A stretch of 64,000 nucleotides of DNA from contig NZ_JACHUZ010000013.1 of assembly GCF_019903425.1 (NCBI RefSeq), positions 748,087 through 812,086 on the forward strand, given 5' to 3'. Origin of the DNA: Vreelandella halophila (GTDB taxonomy: Bacteria > Pseudomonadota > Gammaproteobacteria > Pseudomonadales > Oleiphilaceae). Position 1 is the first letter of the stretch, and every line of letters begins with the position of its first letter. Below, piece after piece: positions 37,880 to 48,900 of the stretch. The notes under the pieces are model-generated. The model did no database searches and had not been told where the DNA came from. It was given only the letters and a program-made list of their open reading frames with translations. The translations under genes and the position numbers were made by a program.

Positions 37880-38803
37880 TTACCGGGTGCCGTGCTGAGG
37901 GGGCTTGCCAGCATCGGCGTTTACAGTTGCCGGCGCTTGTATACGGGGGTGGCGGAACAGCACATAGTTGCCCAGCAATGCCAGTAAGGCGCCGGCCAGC
38001 GAGCTGCCGCTCCAGATGAAACCCTCAAGCCAGGTGGACAGGCCCAGCGCCACGACGGGAAACAGGACCGTGGCGTAGCCGGCCTTGTCCGGGCCGAGTG
38101 TACGGATCACTGTCAGGTAGCTGAAGAAAGCGAGGATGGAGCCAGGAATCGCCAGAAACAGGGTGGCCCCCCAGAATACCCCGGAAGTCGGGACGATCCA
38201 GTCCACACCGGTCGCCAGGCACCAGATGCCGAGGGCGAGAGCGCCGTAGAACATGGCCCAGGCGTTGCCGGCCAGAAGCGGGATGTCCAGCTCACGTACC
38301 TTCAAGCTGAGGACGTTCCCAAGCGAAAACCAGAAGGTGCCCGCCGTCGCGAAGGCCATGGCGGCGAACGTGGCGTTGCCGAGCCACAGGTCCTGCCAGA
38401 ACAGCAGGGCCACACCGGTCAAACCGAGAGCCACTGCGGGCACAATGCGTGCGCTGGGTTGGATGCCGAGAAACAGGCGGCCGTTGATGGCATTGAAAAG
38501 CGCCGCAAGCGAGAAAATCACGGCTATCAGGCCGCTGGTCATGCCCTCTGCGGCGCGGTAGATCATCAGGAAGTTGATGCTGTAGAGCGTCAATCCCTGG
38601 AGGATCAGCCAGCCATGCTGGTGGCGGGTCAGCCGGGGCAACCGCCGGACGAGCGCCAGACCGCCCAACGCCACTGCAGAGGCCAGTACAAACCGGTAGA
38701 ACACAGACAGGTCCACAGCGGCGGATTCCACCTGTAACCGGATCGCGGTCCAGGTCACCCCCCAGATCAGGACGGTTGCGATGTAATGTGCGCTGACAGG
38801 CAT
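37880..38803 (-). CDS. EamA/DMT-type metabolite exporter
   Basis: This 307-residue protein has about ten helices in two EamA repeats, with the typical opening HYIATVLIWGVTWTAIRLQVE and the second repeat from about residue 155. Members export amino acids or other small metabolites. It is divergent from the AraC-family regulator, which is the likely controller. The shared promoter region is about 115 bases. Confidence 0.85.
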   Translation of the reverse strand: MPVSAHYIATVLIWGVTWTAIRLQVESAAVDLSVFYRFVLASAVALGGLALVRRLPRLTRHQHGWLILQGLTLYSINFLMIYRAAEGMTSGLIAVIFSLAALFNAINGRLFLGIQPSARIVPAVALGLTGVALLFWQDLWLGNATFAAMAFATAGTFWFSLGNVLSLKVRELDIPLLAGNAWAMFYGALALGIWCLATGVDWIVPTSGVFWGATLFLAIPGSILAFFSYLTVIRTLGPDKAGYATVLFPVVALGLSTWLEGFIWSGSSLAGALLALLGNYVLFRHPRIQAPATVNADAGKPPQHGTR

Positions 38804-38918
38804 GGTGGCTCCTTACTGTCGAGATGCCCGGCCAGCGTATCGGGCCCCTGTTCGGGTGGCTTGTCACATCTTGCGAAAGGATGGATGATTTCTGTCATGG
38901 ACGGGAGGGAGTCCGGAT

Positions 38919-39809
38919 ATGACTCAGACGCAGACCACACGCGACATCGTCACCGCTCTGAACAGTGCCGGCGCGGCGCCGCGACGTCATCTGGAATTGT
39001 CTGACGGAAGGGCGCTGGCACACTGGCGGAATCATCAGGGTGAGGCGCATTACGAGCGGCCCCGCCATCATGCCCTGAGCATCTACACGCGGGGCGGCGA
39101 GCAGACCAGTCGCCAGCATAAAGGCCGTGCGGTCAGTCATGGCTTTCCCGGTGCCACCTGTCTGTTTCCTGCCGGCAGCCGGTCCCACTGGCGTATTGAT
39201 GGCCCCTTTGAGTTTGTCCATTTCTACTTCACGGATCGGGACCTGGAGTGCTGCATGGAGCAGACCTGGGACCGCGAACCGGGGTCGGTCACGCTGGAAG
39301 CGCGTTACCAGGTGCAGGACGACGTGTTGGCTCACGCGGGCCAGCTGCTCGAGCTGAGCGACTGGCAGGCGCCGAGCCAGCCTCAGGCCATGGACCATCT
39401 GGCCCACTGGCTCCTGGTGCAGATCACCGGGCGTTACAGCACGGCTGACCTTGCCGAGCCAGTCGTGAAGGGTCGGTTTTCCCGGCGCCAGCAGCGGTCA
39501 CTGGAAGAGCGCATCGAACAGGCCCTGAACGAACCGTTGGATCTAGCTACGATGGCCGGCTGGGTCCATCTTAGCCCCTATCATTTTGCCCGACTGTTCC
39601 GGGCCAGCTTTGGCATGGCTCCTTACCAGTATGTTCAGGAGCGGCGCCTGCAACGGGCCCGTGCGCTGTTGCAACGCCCGCACGCCAAAATCACGGCCAT
39701 TGCGCTGGAGTGTGGCTTCGGCGATGGCAGTCAGTTTTCACGGGCATTCCGAAAGCGTTTTGGCAAGACGCCATCGGCCTACCGTTCGCAGTTTGTGTCA
39801 GCGAATTGA
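38919..39809 (+). CDS. AraC family transcriptional regulator
   Basis: This 296-residue protein has a cupin-like N-terminal ligand domain (HALSIYTRGGEQTSRQHKG, then CLFPAGSRSHWRIDG). A C-terminal double helix-turn-helix follows, with MAGWVHLSPYHFARLFRASF and CGFGDGSQFSRAFRKRFGKT. The ATG at 38919 follows GGGAGGGAG. Divergence from the EamA exporter suggests it controls that gene in response to an unknown small molecule. Confidence 0.9.
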   Translation: MTQTQTTRDIVTALNSAGAAPRRHLELSDGRALAHWRNHQGEAHYERPRHHALSIYTRGGEQTSRQHKGRAVSHGFPGATCLFPAGSRSHWRIDGPFEFVHFYFTDRDLECCMEQTWDREPGSVTLEARYQVQDDVLAHAGQLLELSDWQAPSQPQAMDHLAHWLLVQITGRYSTADLAEPVVKGRFSRRQQRSLEERIEQALNEPLDLATMAGWVHLSPYHFARLFRASFGMAPYQYVQERRLQRARALLQRPHAKITAIALECGFGDGSQFSRAFRKRFGKTPSAYRSQFVSAN

Positions 39810-40745
39810 CCAGATCCTGCAACGCGCGATCGGCCGATATCAGGCCAGAGCCATGTCGATTACCATCCGGGCTGGTGTTTGCAGCGAAGGGTAGCACTGG
39901 CGTTGCGATGGGCGCATGGCTGAAACGAAGTCCGCTGGTTACTGATTAACAAGAGGCTAAACCTCCAGTCTCAGCTGGCACATAGTCGCCCTTGCGAAAC
40001 CCGCCTTTCAGGCGGCTTCCGGTGTCAGCTGTGGCGTTGATTCGGGAACATCATTCCCGGACTGATGGATTGCGGCCAGCAGATCCCGAGCGAATTGAAG
40101 CCCAAGATGTGGCCCTGAAGGATCCGGAATACGAGATCACGCGGTCCATCCGTAAACTGGCCGGGCAGTACGCGGGAGGAGGCAACCTGCTGGCACGGCT
40201 GGATGGCAATGTTGAGCTCACCGCCTATGCCTCGCCCAAGGATCAGCTGCCCAAGCCGCTGACGACGCCGAGCTGGATCCCGGGGCCGTCTCGGATCTGG
40301 TCAGTCGGGTAGCGGCCCTGCGGATGAGTACGAGGCCGTCTTCACTGTATACACTCCGGTCTTTGACAGAATCAAGAAGGCAGCCGGCAGGAAAGCTCTG
40401 CTCGCTTCCTCGGCCAGCGCCGATAAGGGAAGCAATGCCAAGGGCGGTCATTCCGGCGCGAGTGACTGAAAGAAGGGCCACCAACCCGGAAACGGCAGCG
40501 CAAAAGCACCGGCGTCAGTGCTGGTGCACTCATCGCAGTATTCCATCTTGATGGCGTGGTTGAAAGCAGGGGTAAGGCTCGATACGGTTTCTTGATTGTG
40601 CAGCTGTTGCCGGTGAATAGAGCGGGGTGTTGGTTATATCTAACGCAGGAAGTCCTGGATGGGAATGCGAGTAACAGCATCTTGCTTTATTCTCGATCAT
40701 TCCCCCTGCGGAAAGAAGCGGGGCTCAAAGATGGAAGGAAGCGGG
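39810..40745. other. Decayed stretch at the left edge of the accessory zone
   Basis: No intact gene is seen for about 930 bases. The middle holds a frameshifted coding remnant (entered separately). The part after 40470 shows only short open frames without family features. A small hairpin (CCGCC TTTCA GGCGG) lies near 40005. Codon structure is visibly broken compared with the AraC gene before it. Confidence 0.6.
39992..40469 (+). pseudogene. Frameshifted coding remnant, family not recognised
   Basis: Two overlapping frames join into one plausible protein. The first reads DPEYEITRSIRKLAGQY and ASPKDQLPKPL, the next DDAELDPGAVSDLVSRVAAL, and a third ADEYEAVFTVYTPVFDRIKK up to a stop at 40469. 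Amino-acid composition is protein-like across the shifts. I infer a former gene with two frameshifts, probably plasmid or phage related, but cannot name a family. Confidence 0.45.
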
Positions 40746-41558
40746 ATGCGATCTGGGTCTATGGAGCTAATGAGGGTGATATTCCTTGTTTGGAGCTTGG
40801 GAGTGACCTCAATAGCTTGGGCAGCGGATTTTCAAAAAGGGATAGAAGCCCATGTAAAGGGTGACTACTCAACTGCTCTTGCGGAGTTTGAACCATTAGC
40901 GAAGCAGGGTGATGTCGGCGCCCAGTTCGCTCTCGGGCTTATGTACGAACGAGGCGAAGGCGTTCGCCAGGACTATTCGAAGGCGGTTAGGTGGTACCGG
41001 AAAGCTGCTGAGAAAGGATATGTTGGCGCCCAGTTGAATCTGGGGGTCAAGTACGAAAATGGCCTAGGCGTCCCCCAGGACGATTCCAAGGCGGCGACCT
41101 GGTACCGGAAAGCGGCGAAAAAGGGCTATGCCGACGCCCAGTTCAATCTGGGGATTATGTACGACAATGGTCAAGGCGTCCCCCAGGACAAATCCAGGGC
41201 GGCGACCTGGTACCATAAAGCGGCGGAGCAGGGCCATGTTTACGCCCAGTTCAATCTGGGGAGCAAGTACTTCAAGGGCGAAGGCGTCCCTCAGGACGAT
41301 TCCAAGGCGGCGACCTGGTACCGGAAAGCGGCGGAAAAGGGTTATTCCGATGCCCAGTACAATCTGGGGCGTATGTACGCTAAAGGAAAAGGTTTACCCC
41401 AGGACTATGTGCGAGCTCATATGTGGTCTAGCCTGGCAGCCTCGCAAGGTGATACCGACGCAGTCGCGAATCGCGATAAATTGGCCGATCACATGACGTC
41501 TGAGCAGATCGGTGAAGCCGAGAAACTGGCTCGGGAGTGGGCTGCTGAGCATAGGTGA
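40746..41558 (+). CDS. Secreted Sel1-repeat protein
   Basis: This protein of about 270 residues has a signal peptide (RVIFLVWSLGVTSIAWAA) and five Sel1-like repeats of 36 residues, each ending GxGVxQDxxKAxxWYRKAAEKG. At DNA level this gives a 108-bp periodicity from about 40910 to 41450. Sel1 repeats build superhelical scaffolds for protein-protein contacts, usually in the periplasm. The repeats are unusually alike, implying recent internal duplication. Several in-frame ATGs exist; 40746 follows AAGGA at a good distance. Confidence 0.8.
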   Translation: MRSGSMELMRVIFLVWSLGVTSIAWAADFQKGIEAHVKGDYSTALAEFEPLAKQGDVGAQFALGLMYERGEGVRQDYSKAVRWYRKAAEKGYVGAQLNLGVKYENGLGVPQDDSKAATWYRKAAKKGYADAQFNLGIMYDNGQGVPQDKSRAATWYHKAAEQGHVYAQFNLGSKYFKGEGVPQDDSKAATWYRKAAEKGYSDAQYNLGRMYAKGKGLPQDYVRAHMWSSLAASQGDTDAVANRDKLADHMTSEQIGEAEKLAREWAAEHR

Positions 41559-41609
41559 TTCTGGCTTTTCACCGGATTGAGTGGGGCCGAGCCTGATTCC
41601 CAGTCAGCT

Positions 41610-41754
41610 GTGACCAACCTCATCCAAGCGACCAAAGCCCGCGCCAAAGGCTACGGTTCCGTCAAACACTTCATCGCCATCTGTTACCTGCTGGCAGACA
41701 AGCTCAGGCATTTACCGGAGAATCCGTTTCAGGCCTCCACGCCAAAGCGATAGC
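41610..41754 (+). pseudogene. ISL3-like transposase C-terminal fragment
   Basis: The frame reads VTNLIQATKARAKGYGSVKH, then FIAICYLLADKLRHLPENPF and a stop at 41752-41754. This is the usual ending of ISL3-family transposases (isoleucine-glutamine, lysine-rich, then arginine/alanine-glycine). The upstream catalytic part is missing. Confidence 0.55.
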
Positions 41755-41784
41755 GGGGTGATTCCACTATCCGACAGAGAGCCG

Positions 41785-41950
41785 GATCTTGAGGCCACCC
41801 TCAAGCGCTACAACTGGCTTTACAATCACCAGATCCTTCAACGGGCTCTTGAACCATCAGCCGCCCATACAGGCGATGAAGCAATGGCAGGCTGAACCGC
41901 CCGAATTATTCCACAAAAAGGTTATCGATCATTCGGGACCTGAGAGGTAG
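41785..41950 (+). pseudogene. IS481/IS3-type transposase C-terminal fragment, frameshifted
   Basis: The first frame gives DLEATLKRYNWLYNHQILQR and the next gives NHQPPIQAMKQWQAEPPELF followed by HKKVIDHSGPER and a stop. Together they match the ending of IS481-type transposases (YNHQLPQSAL, then PIQAMKDW, then ELF). One frameshift and loss of the N-terminal part make it a dead remnant. Confidence 0.65.
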
Positions 41951-42008
41951 ATTTATGGGGGGTTACTGCCAAAGGCTTGAACTCAGGGCTACGGTTCCGC
42001 CAACCATT

Positions 42009-42036
42009 TCACTTTTTGGAACACTGGGTTGGATAT
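42009..42036. repeat. IS3-type right-end remnant
   Basis: ACTTTTTGGA, ACTGGGTTGG and CTACC follow the same order and spacing as the end of the broken IS3 element at about 53370-53398, with a few mismatches. It marks a former copy of that element on the other side of the ankyrin/RTX cassette. Confidence 0.5.
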
Positions 42037-42234
42037 CTACCTTTGGCTTGGTTTATAAAGGCCTTATTAATCTGCGGAGTCTGCGCTTTCAATCAATGGA
42101 GAGTCCATTCGGCTGTCACCCGCCCTAAATGTCAGTAACGGCAGAGGTTAAAGTTGTGCAGCGACGGGTGATTGATCTTTTTTTCGCCTTTGCTTCGCTA
42201 AAAAAGAGAAATTCTGGGAGAAAAGATAGGCTTA

Positions 42235-42933
42235 ATGTTTTTTATGAAATATGGATCTGAGGTTATCAAGGGTTTTATGTTTTTATTGATGTTAGTGGTT
42301 TCGGTTGTGGTTGCCTCCGAGCGGCAGCCAGAAATGCAGGATGCTGCATTAGAAGCTATAAAAGAGAATGATGTAGAAAGTATTCGCTCATTACTCAAAA
42401 ATGGCTTGGATCCTAATTATCGGTTGGGAGAGCCTAGGAATTTGATGCGCCTTTCAGTGATGTATGATAAGCCGGATGTTTTGAGGGAGCTAATACGTGC
42501 GGGTGGGAACGTAGATCATAAGCTTAAGGATAATATGTACTTTGTTACATATATAGCCCAAAATAATAATGTAGATTTGCTTTCTTTAGTGTTAGAAGAG
42601 AATCCGGACCTGAATCGCTTGATGTATGTAGATCAATATACTGCTTTTACAGGGATGCTTCGGTTTGTGAATGAAGAAACTCTACGGTATGTACTTGAAA
42701 ACTCAAATGCTAATGTAAACTTTAGGCCGGAGAACGGTTTTTCATCATTATATCATTCCTATAAATGGGGGAAATGTGGGGTTGCATGTGTCGAGTTGTT
42801 GCTGGATTTTGGAGCGAACCCCTGTCTTGAAAAAGGTCCTAGTGGCCAAATATTTTTGGAGCATTTAAAAGATCAAGGAGAAGCTGATCTTTTAAAAGGT
42901 AATAAGTCGTATGAATGTGATAAGGATTTTTGA
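42235..42933 (+). CDS. AT-rich ankyrin-repeat protein
   Basis: This 232-residue protein has an N-terminal hydrophobic export segment (GFMFLLMLVVSVVVA) and three or four ankyrin-like repeats: EAIKENDVESIRSLLKNGLD, VLRELIRAGGNVDHKLKDN, then VCVELLLDFGANP-like wording near residue 185. Ankyrin repeats bind other proteins; the hydrophobic start suggests export or membrane anchoring. Base composition is far more AT-rich than the rest of the window and similar to the first 600 bases of the RTX gene, which starts two bases after its stop. The pair likely arrived together and is co-translated. An immunity or accessory role for the RTX protein is possible but not shown. Confidence 0.75.
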   Translation: MFFMKYGSEVIKGFMFLLMLVVSVVVASERQPEMQDAALEAIKENDVESIRSLLKNGLDPNYRLGEPRNLMRLSVMYDKPDVLRELIRAGGNVDHKLKDNMYFVTYIAQNNNVDLLSLVLEENPDLNRLMYVDQYTAFTGMLRFVNEETLRYVLENSNANVNFRPENGFSSLYHSYKWGKCGVACVELLLDFGANPCLEKGPSGQIFLEHLKDQGEADLLKGNKSYECDKDF

Positions 42934-42935
42934 AT

Positions 42936-45900
42936 ATGTCTGATATGGATCTGAAAAAAACGAAACTGGAATTTATTCAGAAAGAGCAGCAGATTCTCGA
43001 TCTTTCTAATAATGTAATTGCGTTGAATGAAGTTTATCAGAATGCAGGATTGTCAGGTAGTCCAGCTAGCGCTGGTTTAAGGAATATAGCGGTATCTTCA
43101 GCCAAAGTTATTAGTAAAAGGTCGGATGAGTTGGGTGATGCTGCTCCTGATATGGGCTTTGAGGTTGGTTCAGCTTTGGAGCCTTTTATGGCTGAGAGTC
43201 CAGAAGCACAAAGTCTTGCTGCGGAAGCACTTGAGCGTAATATCGCTACCTATAAAAGGTTGGAGAAGGAACGGCAAGAACTAGAAAATGAAATTGAAGA
43301 ATCCGAGCAAGAACCATCTTTGGACTACCTTAACGAGGGCAATGAAATATACGAAGATCTTCGTGAAGATTTGGGGAATTACCGAGAGGTAGTGGAAGAA
43401 AAAAATAAACTTTTGGATCGTGTTAAAGAAGCTGAAGATTCCGCTAATGGGGAAGAAACCGAGCAACTACCATCAGAGTATCAAGATTGGCAGAATCGTA
43501 TAACTGAATTAGACCAGAGGGAAATAGTAGCCCTACAAGAAGTTGAAGGTGCTATTGACGATTACAATAAGCATTTAGAGGAAGCCGATGACGAAGCCGA
43601 TGACGAAGCCGATGACGAAGGCGGTGACGAAGGCGGTGGCGGCTCTGGTGGCGGCTCTGGTGGCGGCTCTGGTGGCGCCGGTGGTGGTGCGGGAGGCTCC
43701 GCTGGCTCGGGTAGCAGCGGCTCTGGACGCACCATTCCGCGCGACCCGCTAGTGCTCGATCTCGATGTTGACGGCATAGAGATGACCAGTTTAGAGGGCA
43801 GCAATGCTTACTTCGATCTGAATGGCAATGGTTTCGCTACACACACTTCTTGGTTAAGTGGCGATGATGGCTTCCTTGCGTTGGACCGCAATGAAGACGG
43901 CACTATCAATGATATCAGTGAGTTGTTTGGCAGCCCCGAGCGCACTGGTTATGAAGAATTGGGGGAGTTGGACAGCAACGTCGACGGTGTGATCGACGCC
44001 AACGACGAGCGTTTTGCCGACTTGAAAATTTGGCAGGACAGCAGTGGTGATGGCGAAAGCCAAGACAACGAGTTGAACTCTTTGATGGATGCGGGCATTG
44101 CCAGTATCAGCTTGAGACATGTCGATGTTGCCGGGCAGGCTGGCGCCGATGCCCAGGTAGCTCGGAAAGGCACGTTTACTTGGGCCGACGGCACCCAGGG
44201 CGTGGCTGCCGAGACATCTGGCATTGCCGCAGACGTTCTCTTTGGCTTCAATCCGACCTTTACTCGTTACGTGGGTGATGTTCCGATTGATTCTGATGCG
44301 CTGGCGGTTGCGAACATCAAAGGGTACGGTCAGATGCCGGACCTACATCAGGCCATGAGCCTCGACAGTGAATTTAAGGCGCATGTTCTCGACTTGTTCG
44401 GCGCGGCGAGCTCTGAATCCCTGACGGAGGGATTGGAAAACCTGCTGGTCAAATGGGCGAATGTTGAAGGTATAACCATCGAAGAGATCGACCCCGAGCA
44501 TCGGCTCAATATCGATTCCGAGACTGGTTTAGTGAACTTTCGGACTGCGGGAGAATCATTCTCGGTTGAACAATTAGGTGTGATCAAAAAGTACGCTGGC
44601 ATGGAAGTACTGCGCTTGGGTGACGGCCAGTGGCGCGAGGACGGCGAGCTTGTCACCACGGGTGGCTATTACCGACAGGCCTACAACGAACTGTCTCGAA
44701 ACCTGTTGGCTAAATTTGCCGTGGCCAACGGCTTGCTTGAAGATATAGCTCCAGAGCTAACCTACGATCCAGCGACGGATCTGCTCACGACCACCAATGA
44801 TATTGATGCGCAAGTATTTGACGACGCGCTTGTGGATATCGCAGCTAGCTTGGGAGACGAAGAGGCAATCACTGAGCAGTGGCTGATGGTGACGGCGCTG
44901 TTGGAAATTGATCCTTCCGCAAGCGCGGATCTCTCCGAATCAATAGATCAGTTTGTCTCCTCATTTGGTGAGTTCGAATCTTTGTTGCCAGCCTTTAAGA
45001 GCGAGGTATTCCAGTACCTGGATATCGACTCGAATATTGGATCATCATCTTCCGATACGATATATGGCCGAGACGTCAACGATGTGATCTTTGGCTTTGA
45101 GGGTAATGATGTTCTTTATGGTAGTGACGGGAATGACACCATAAATGGTGGCAACGGCAATGACCGTCTTAATGGTCAAGGCGGTAACGACACGTTGAGC
45201 GGCAACGCAGGTGATGACCGTCTTAATGGTCAAGACGGTAACGACATGTTGAGAGGCAACGCAGGTGATGACCGTCTTTACGGTAACGCCGGCGACGATT
45301 CTCTCAAGGGGGGTGACGGCCAAGATTACCTTTATGGCGGCAATGGCAATGACACCCTCCAGGGCGGCTCAGGTGCCAACGACTACCTGTCTGGTGATGC
45401 GGGCGATGACACTTACCTGTTCAGCGCGGGTGATGGCAATACCACGATCGATAACTGGGATGCCGGGGATGACCGCAATGACGTGTTGCGCGTTCTCGAA
45501 GGGATTAGTCCTGGCGATGTGCGTGCCACGCGCTCCGGCACCGATCTGAAGCTGACGGTTGCAAGCACCGATGAGGTCATCACTGTTCAGAGTTACTTCA
45601 ACGGCGATGCGAACGGTGGTTACGCGCTGGATGCCATCGAATTTGCCGACGGCACCGTGTGGGATATCGATACGGTAAAAGATCTGGTGCAGCAGAGCAC
45701 CGAGGGTGCCGATCAGCTGTATGGATACTCAGAGACTGACACTTTAAGTGGTGCTGGTGGCGACGATCGTATTTATGGTGCCACTGGCGGTGATGTTTTG
45801 AATGGTGGAACCGGTGACGACAGGATTGAGGGGCAGGAAGGCAACGATGTTGTTTCCGGTGATGCTGGCAGTGATCGGCTTTATGGCGGTAACGGCAATG

Positions 45901-48900
45901 ACACCCTCCAGGGCGGTTCAGGTGCCAACGACTACCTGTCTGGTGATTCGGGCGATGACACCTACCTGTTCAGCGCGGGTGATGGCAATACCACGATCGA
46001 TAACTGGGATGCCGGGGATGACCGCAATGACGTGTTGCGCGTTCTCGAAGGGATTAGTCCTGGCGATGTGCGTGCCACGCGCTCCGGCACCGATCTGAAG
46101 CTGACGGTTGCAAGCACCGATGAGGTCATCACTGTTCAGAGTTACTTCAACGGCGATGCGAACGGTGGTTACGCGCTGGATGCCATCGAATTTGCCGACG
46201 GCACCGTGTGGGATATCGATACGGTAAAAGATCTGGTGCAGCAGAGCACCGAGGGTGCCGATCAGCTGTATGGATACTCAGAGACTGACACTTTAAGTGG
46301 TGCTGGTGGCGACGATCGTATTTATGGTGCCCCTGGCGGTGATGTTTTAAACGGTGGAACGGGTGACGACAGGATTGAAGGGCAGGAAGGCAACGACGTT
46401 GTTTCCGGTGATGCTGGCAGTGATCGGCTTTATGGCGGTAACGGAGCGGATGAGTTGTCTGGTGGCAAAGGTGATGATGATCTCCGTGGCGGTCAAGGGG
46501 ATGACGTCTACCGCTTCAGCAAAGGCGGCGGGGCCGATTCTATCTACGATGCGTCCGGTCAGGACCGTATCGAATTCATAGATGTTAATTCGACCGAGGT
46601 TGTGATCCGGAGGGAAGGCGATCATGTGCGCATCGCCATTCCATCCAGCGATGATTCCGTGTTGATTGAGCATCAGTTCAACAGCACCGAGATCAATACT
46701 CAATCCACGAGCTTGGAGACCGTCGAATTTGCCGATGGCGTCACTTGGAGCTTTGGCGACTTGATGGCTGAAGCCATTGAAGGAACCGAAAGCGACGACG
46801 TGATCGACGGCTTTAGCAGTGACGAGACCATCAATGGTGGCGCCGGCGTTGACGATATTCATGGCTACGAAGGTGCAGATTCCATTTCTGGCGGCACCGG
46901 GAACGACGAGCTTGATGGTGGCGAAGGCCAGGATCAGCTTGATGGTGGCATCGGCGATGATGAGCTGAGAGGCGGTGTTGGCGCTGATTCACTGCAAGGA
47001 GGTGAGGGTACTGACAACCTCTATGGAGATGACGGGGCAGACGTACTATCCGGTGGCACGGGCGACGATCATCTCCTGGGGGGTGGAGGCGATGACGTCT
47101 ACCGCTTTAGTCAGGGTGATGGGACCGGTTCTATCGATGATGCGTCCGGTCAGGACCGTCTCGAATTCACGGATGTTAATTCGACCGAAGTGGTGGTCCG
47201 GAGGGAGGGCGACCATCTTCGCATCACCATTCCAGTCAGCGGTGACTCGGTGCTCGTCGAGAACCAGTTCGACGATACTGACACAAATGTCCAGACCACC
47301 AGCCTGGAAACTGTAGAGTTTGCCGATGGTGTCACTTGGAGCTTCGATGACTTGATGGGAGAGGCCATCGAAGGGACCGAAAGCGATGACGTAATCGACG
47401 GCTTTAGGAGTGACGAGACCATCAATGGTGGCGCCGGCGTTGACGATATTCATGGCTACGAAGGTGCAGATTCCATTTCTGGCGGCACCGGGAACGACGA
47501 GCTTGATGGTGGCGAAGGCCAGGATCAGCTTGATGGTGGTATCGGTGATGATGAGCTGAGAGGCGGTGTTGGCGCTGATTCACTGCAAGGAGGTGAGGGT
47601 ACTGACAACCTTTATGGAGATGACGGGGCAGACGTGCTATCCGGTGGCACGGGCGACGATCATCTCCTGGGGGGTGGAGGCGATGACGTCTACCGCTTTA
47701 GTCAGGGTGATGGGACCGGTTCTATCGATGATGCGTCCGGTCAGGACCGTCTCGAATTCACGGATGTTAATTCGACCGAGGTGGTGGTTCGTAGGGAGGG
47801 CGATCATCTTCGCATCACCATTCCAGCCAGCGGCGACTCGGTGCTCTTCGAAAACCAGTTCGACGATACTGACACAAACGTTCAGACCACTAGCCTGGAG
47901 ACCGTCGAGTTTGCTGATGGTGTCACTTGGAGCTTCGATGACTTGATGGGAGAGGCCATCGAAGGGACCGAAAGCGATGACGTAATCGACGGCTTTAGCA
48001 GTGACGAGACCATCAATGGGGGTGCTGGCGCTGACGATATTCATGGCTACGAAGGTGCAGATTCCATTTCTGGTGACACCGGGAACGACGAGCTTGATGG
48101 CGGCAAAGGTCAGGATGAACTGTTCGGTGGAGCCGGCGAGGATTCGTTACAAGGTGGAGCTGAGTCCGACGTTTTGCATGGCGATGCTGACTTAGACACC
48201 TTGCAAGGTGGCTCTGGCGCGGATGTCCTCCATGGAGGCTCAGGCGAGGATGAATTGTTTGGCAATTCGGGCGTTGACACGCTCAACGGGGGCGCAGACG
48301 CGGACATTCTCCATGGAGGTAGCGGAGACGACATCCTGAATGGCGATGCTGGTAATGATGTTCTCCACGGCGAAAGCGGAACCGACACCCTTTCCGGGGG
48401 CGATGGCAACGACAAGCTTTACGGCAAGGGCAACCTTTCAGGCGACACGGGTGATGACATCATTGAAGGTCGCGGAGTCCTCGATGGAGGCGCTGGCAAA
48501 GACGAACTAACCGGACAAGGTTCGGACTCCTTGATTGGCGGGTCCGGCGATGATGTTCTGATTGCGAATACCGGTGTCTCGCAGGAAACTTCGAACACGC
48601 TGGAAGGCGGTACCGGTGCCGATCAGCTATTTGGCTCTTACGGCAACGATACCTACCGTTTCAACCTGGGTGATGGACAGGATACTTTGATTGAAACGCC
48701 GGAAGGCGAAGCCTACAGCAATGTTTCGCCATCGCAGGATACGTTGGAGTTCGGCCCCGGCATCTCGGCGCAAGACTTGTCCTTTGTCCGCTCCGGCAAA
48801 GAGCTTCAGATCAATCATGCCAACGGCACTGACAGTATCCGTATTAAATACTGGTTCCAGGAGCCAAACGACCACTACAAAGTGAATCGTTTTGTTTTCA

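Larger units (their letters stand above)
41559..42234. other. Insertion-sequence graveyard left of the ankyrin/RTX cassette
   Basis: About 675 bases hold C-terminal scraps of two transposases and an IS3-type end (entered separately). A short run at about 41967-42010 repeats part of the ISL3-like scrap, with wording close to 41650-41675. From about 42040 onward the base composition turns AT-rich and stays so through the next gene. Confidence 0.6.

Noticed and set aside
40910-41450. 108-bp periodic repeats that could suggest a CRISPR array
   Set aside because: They encode 36-residue Sel1 repeats in one frame, and there are no unique spacers.
42235-42933. Ankyrin protein as immunity protein of an RTX toxin
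   Set aside because: Gene order (partner first) and co-acquisition fit loosely, but no toxin domain was recognised in the RTX protein, so the claim is not supported.
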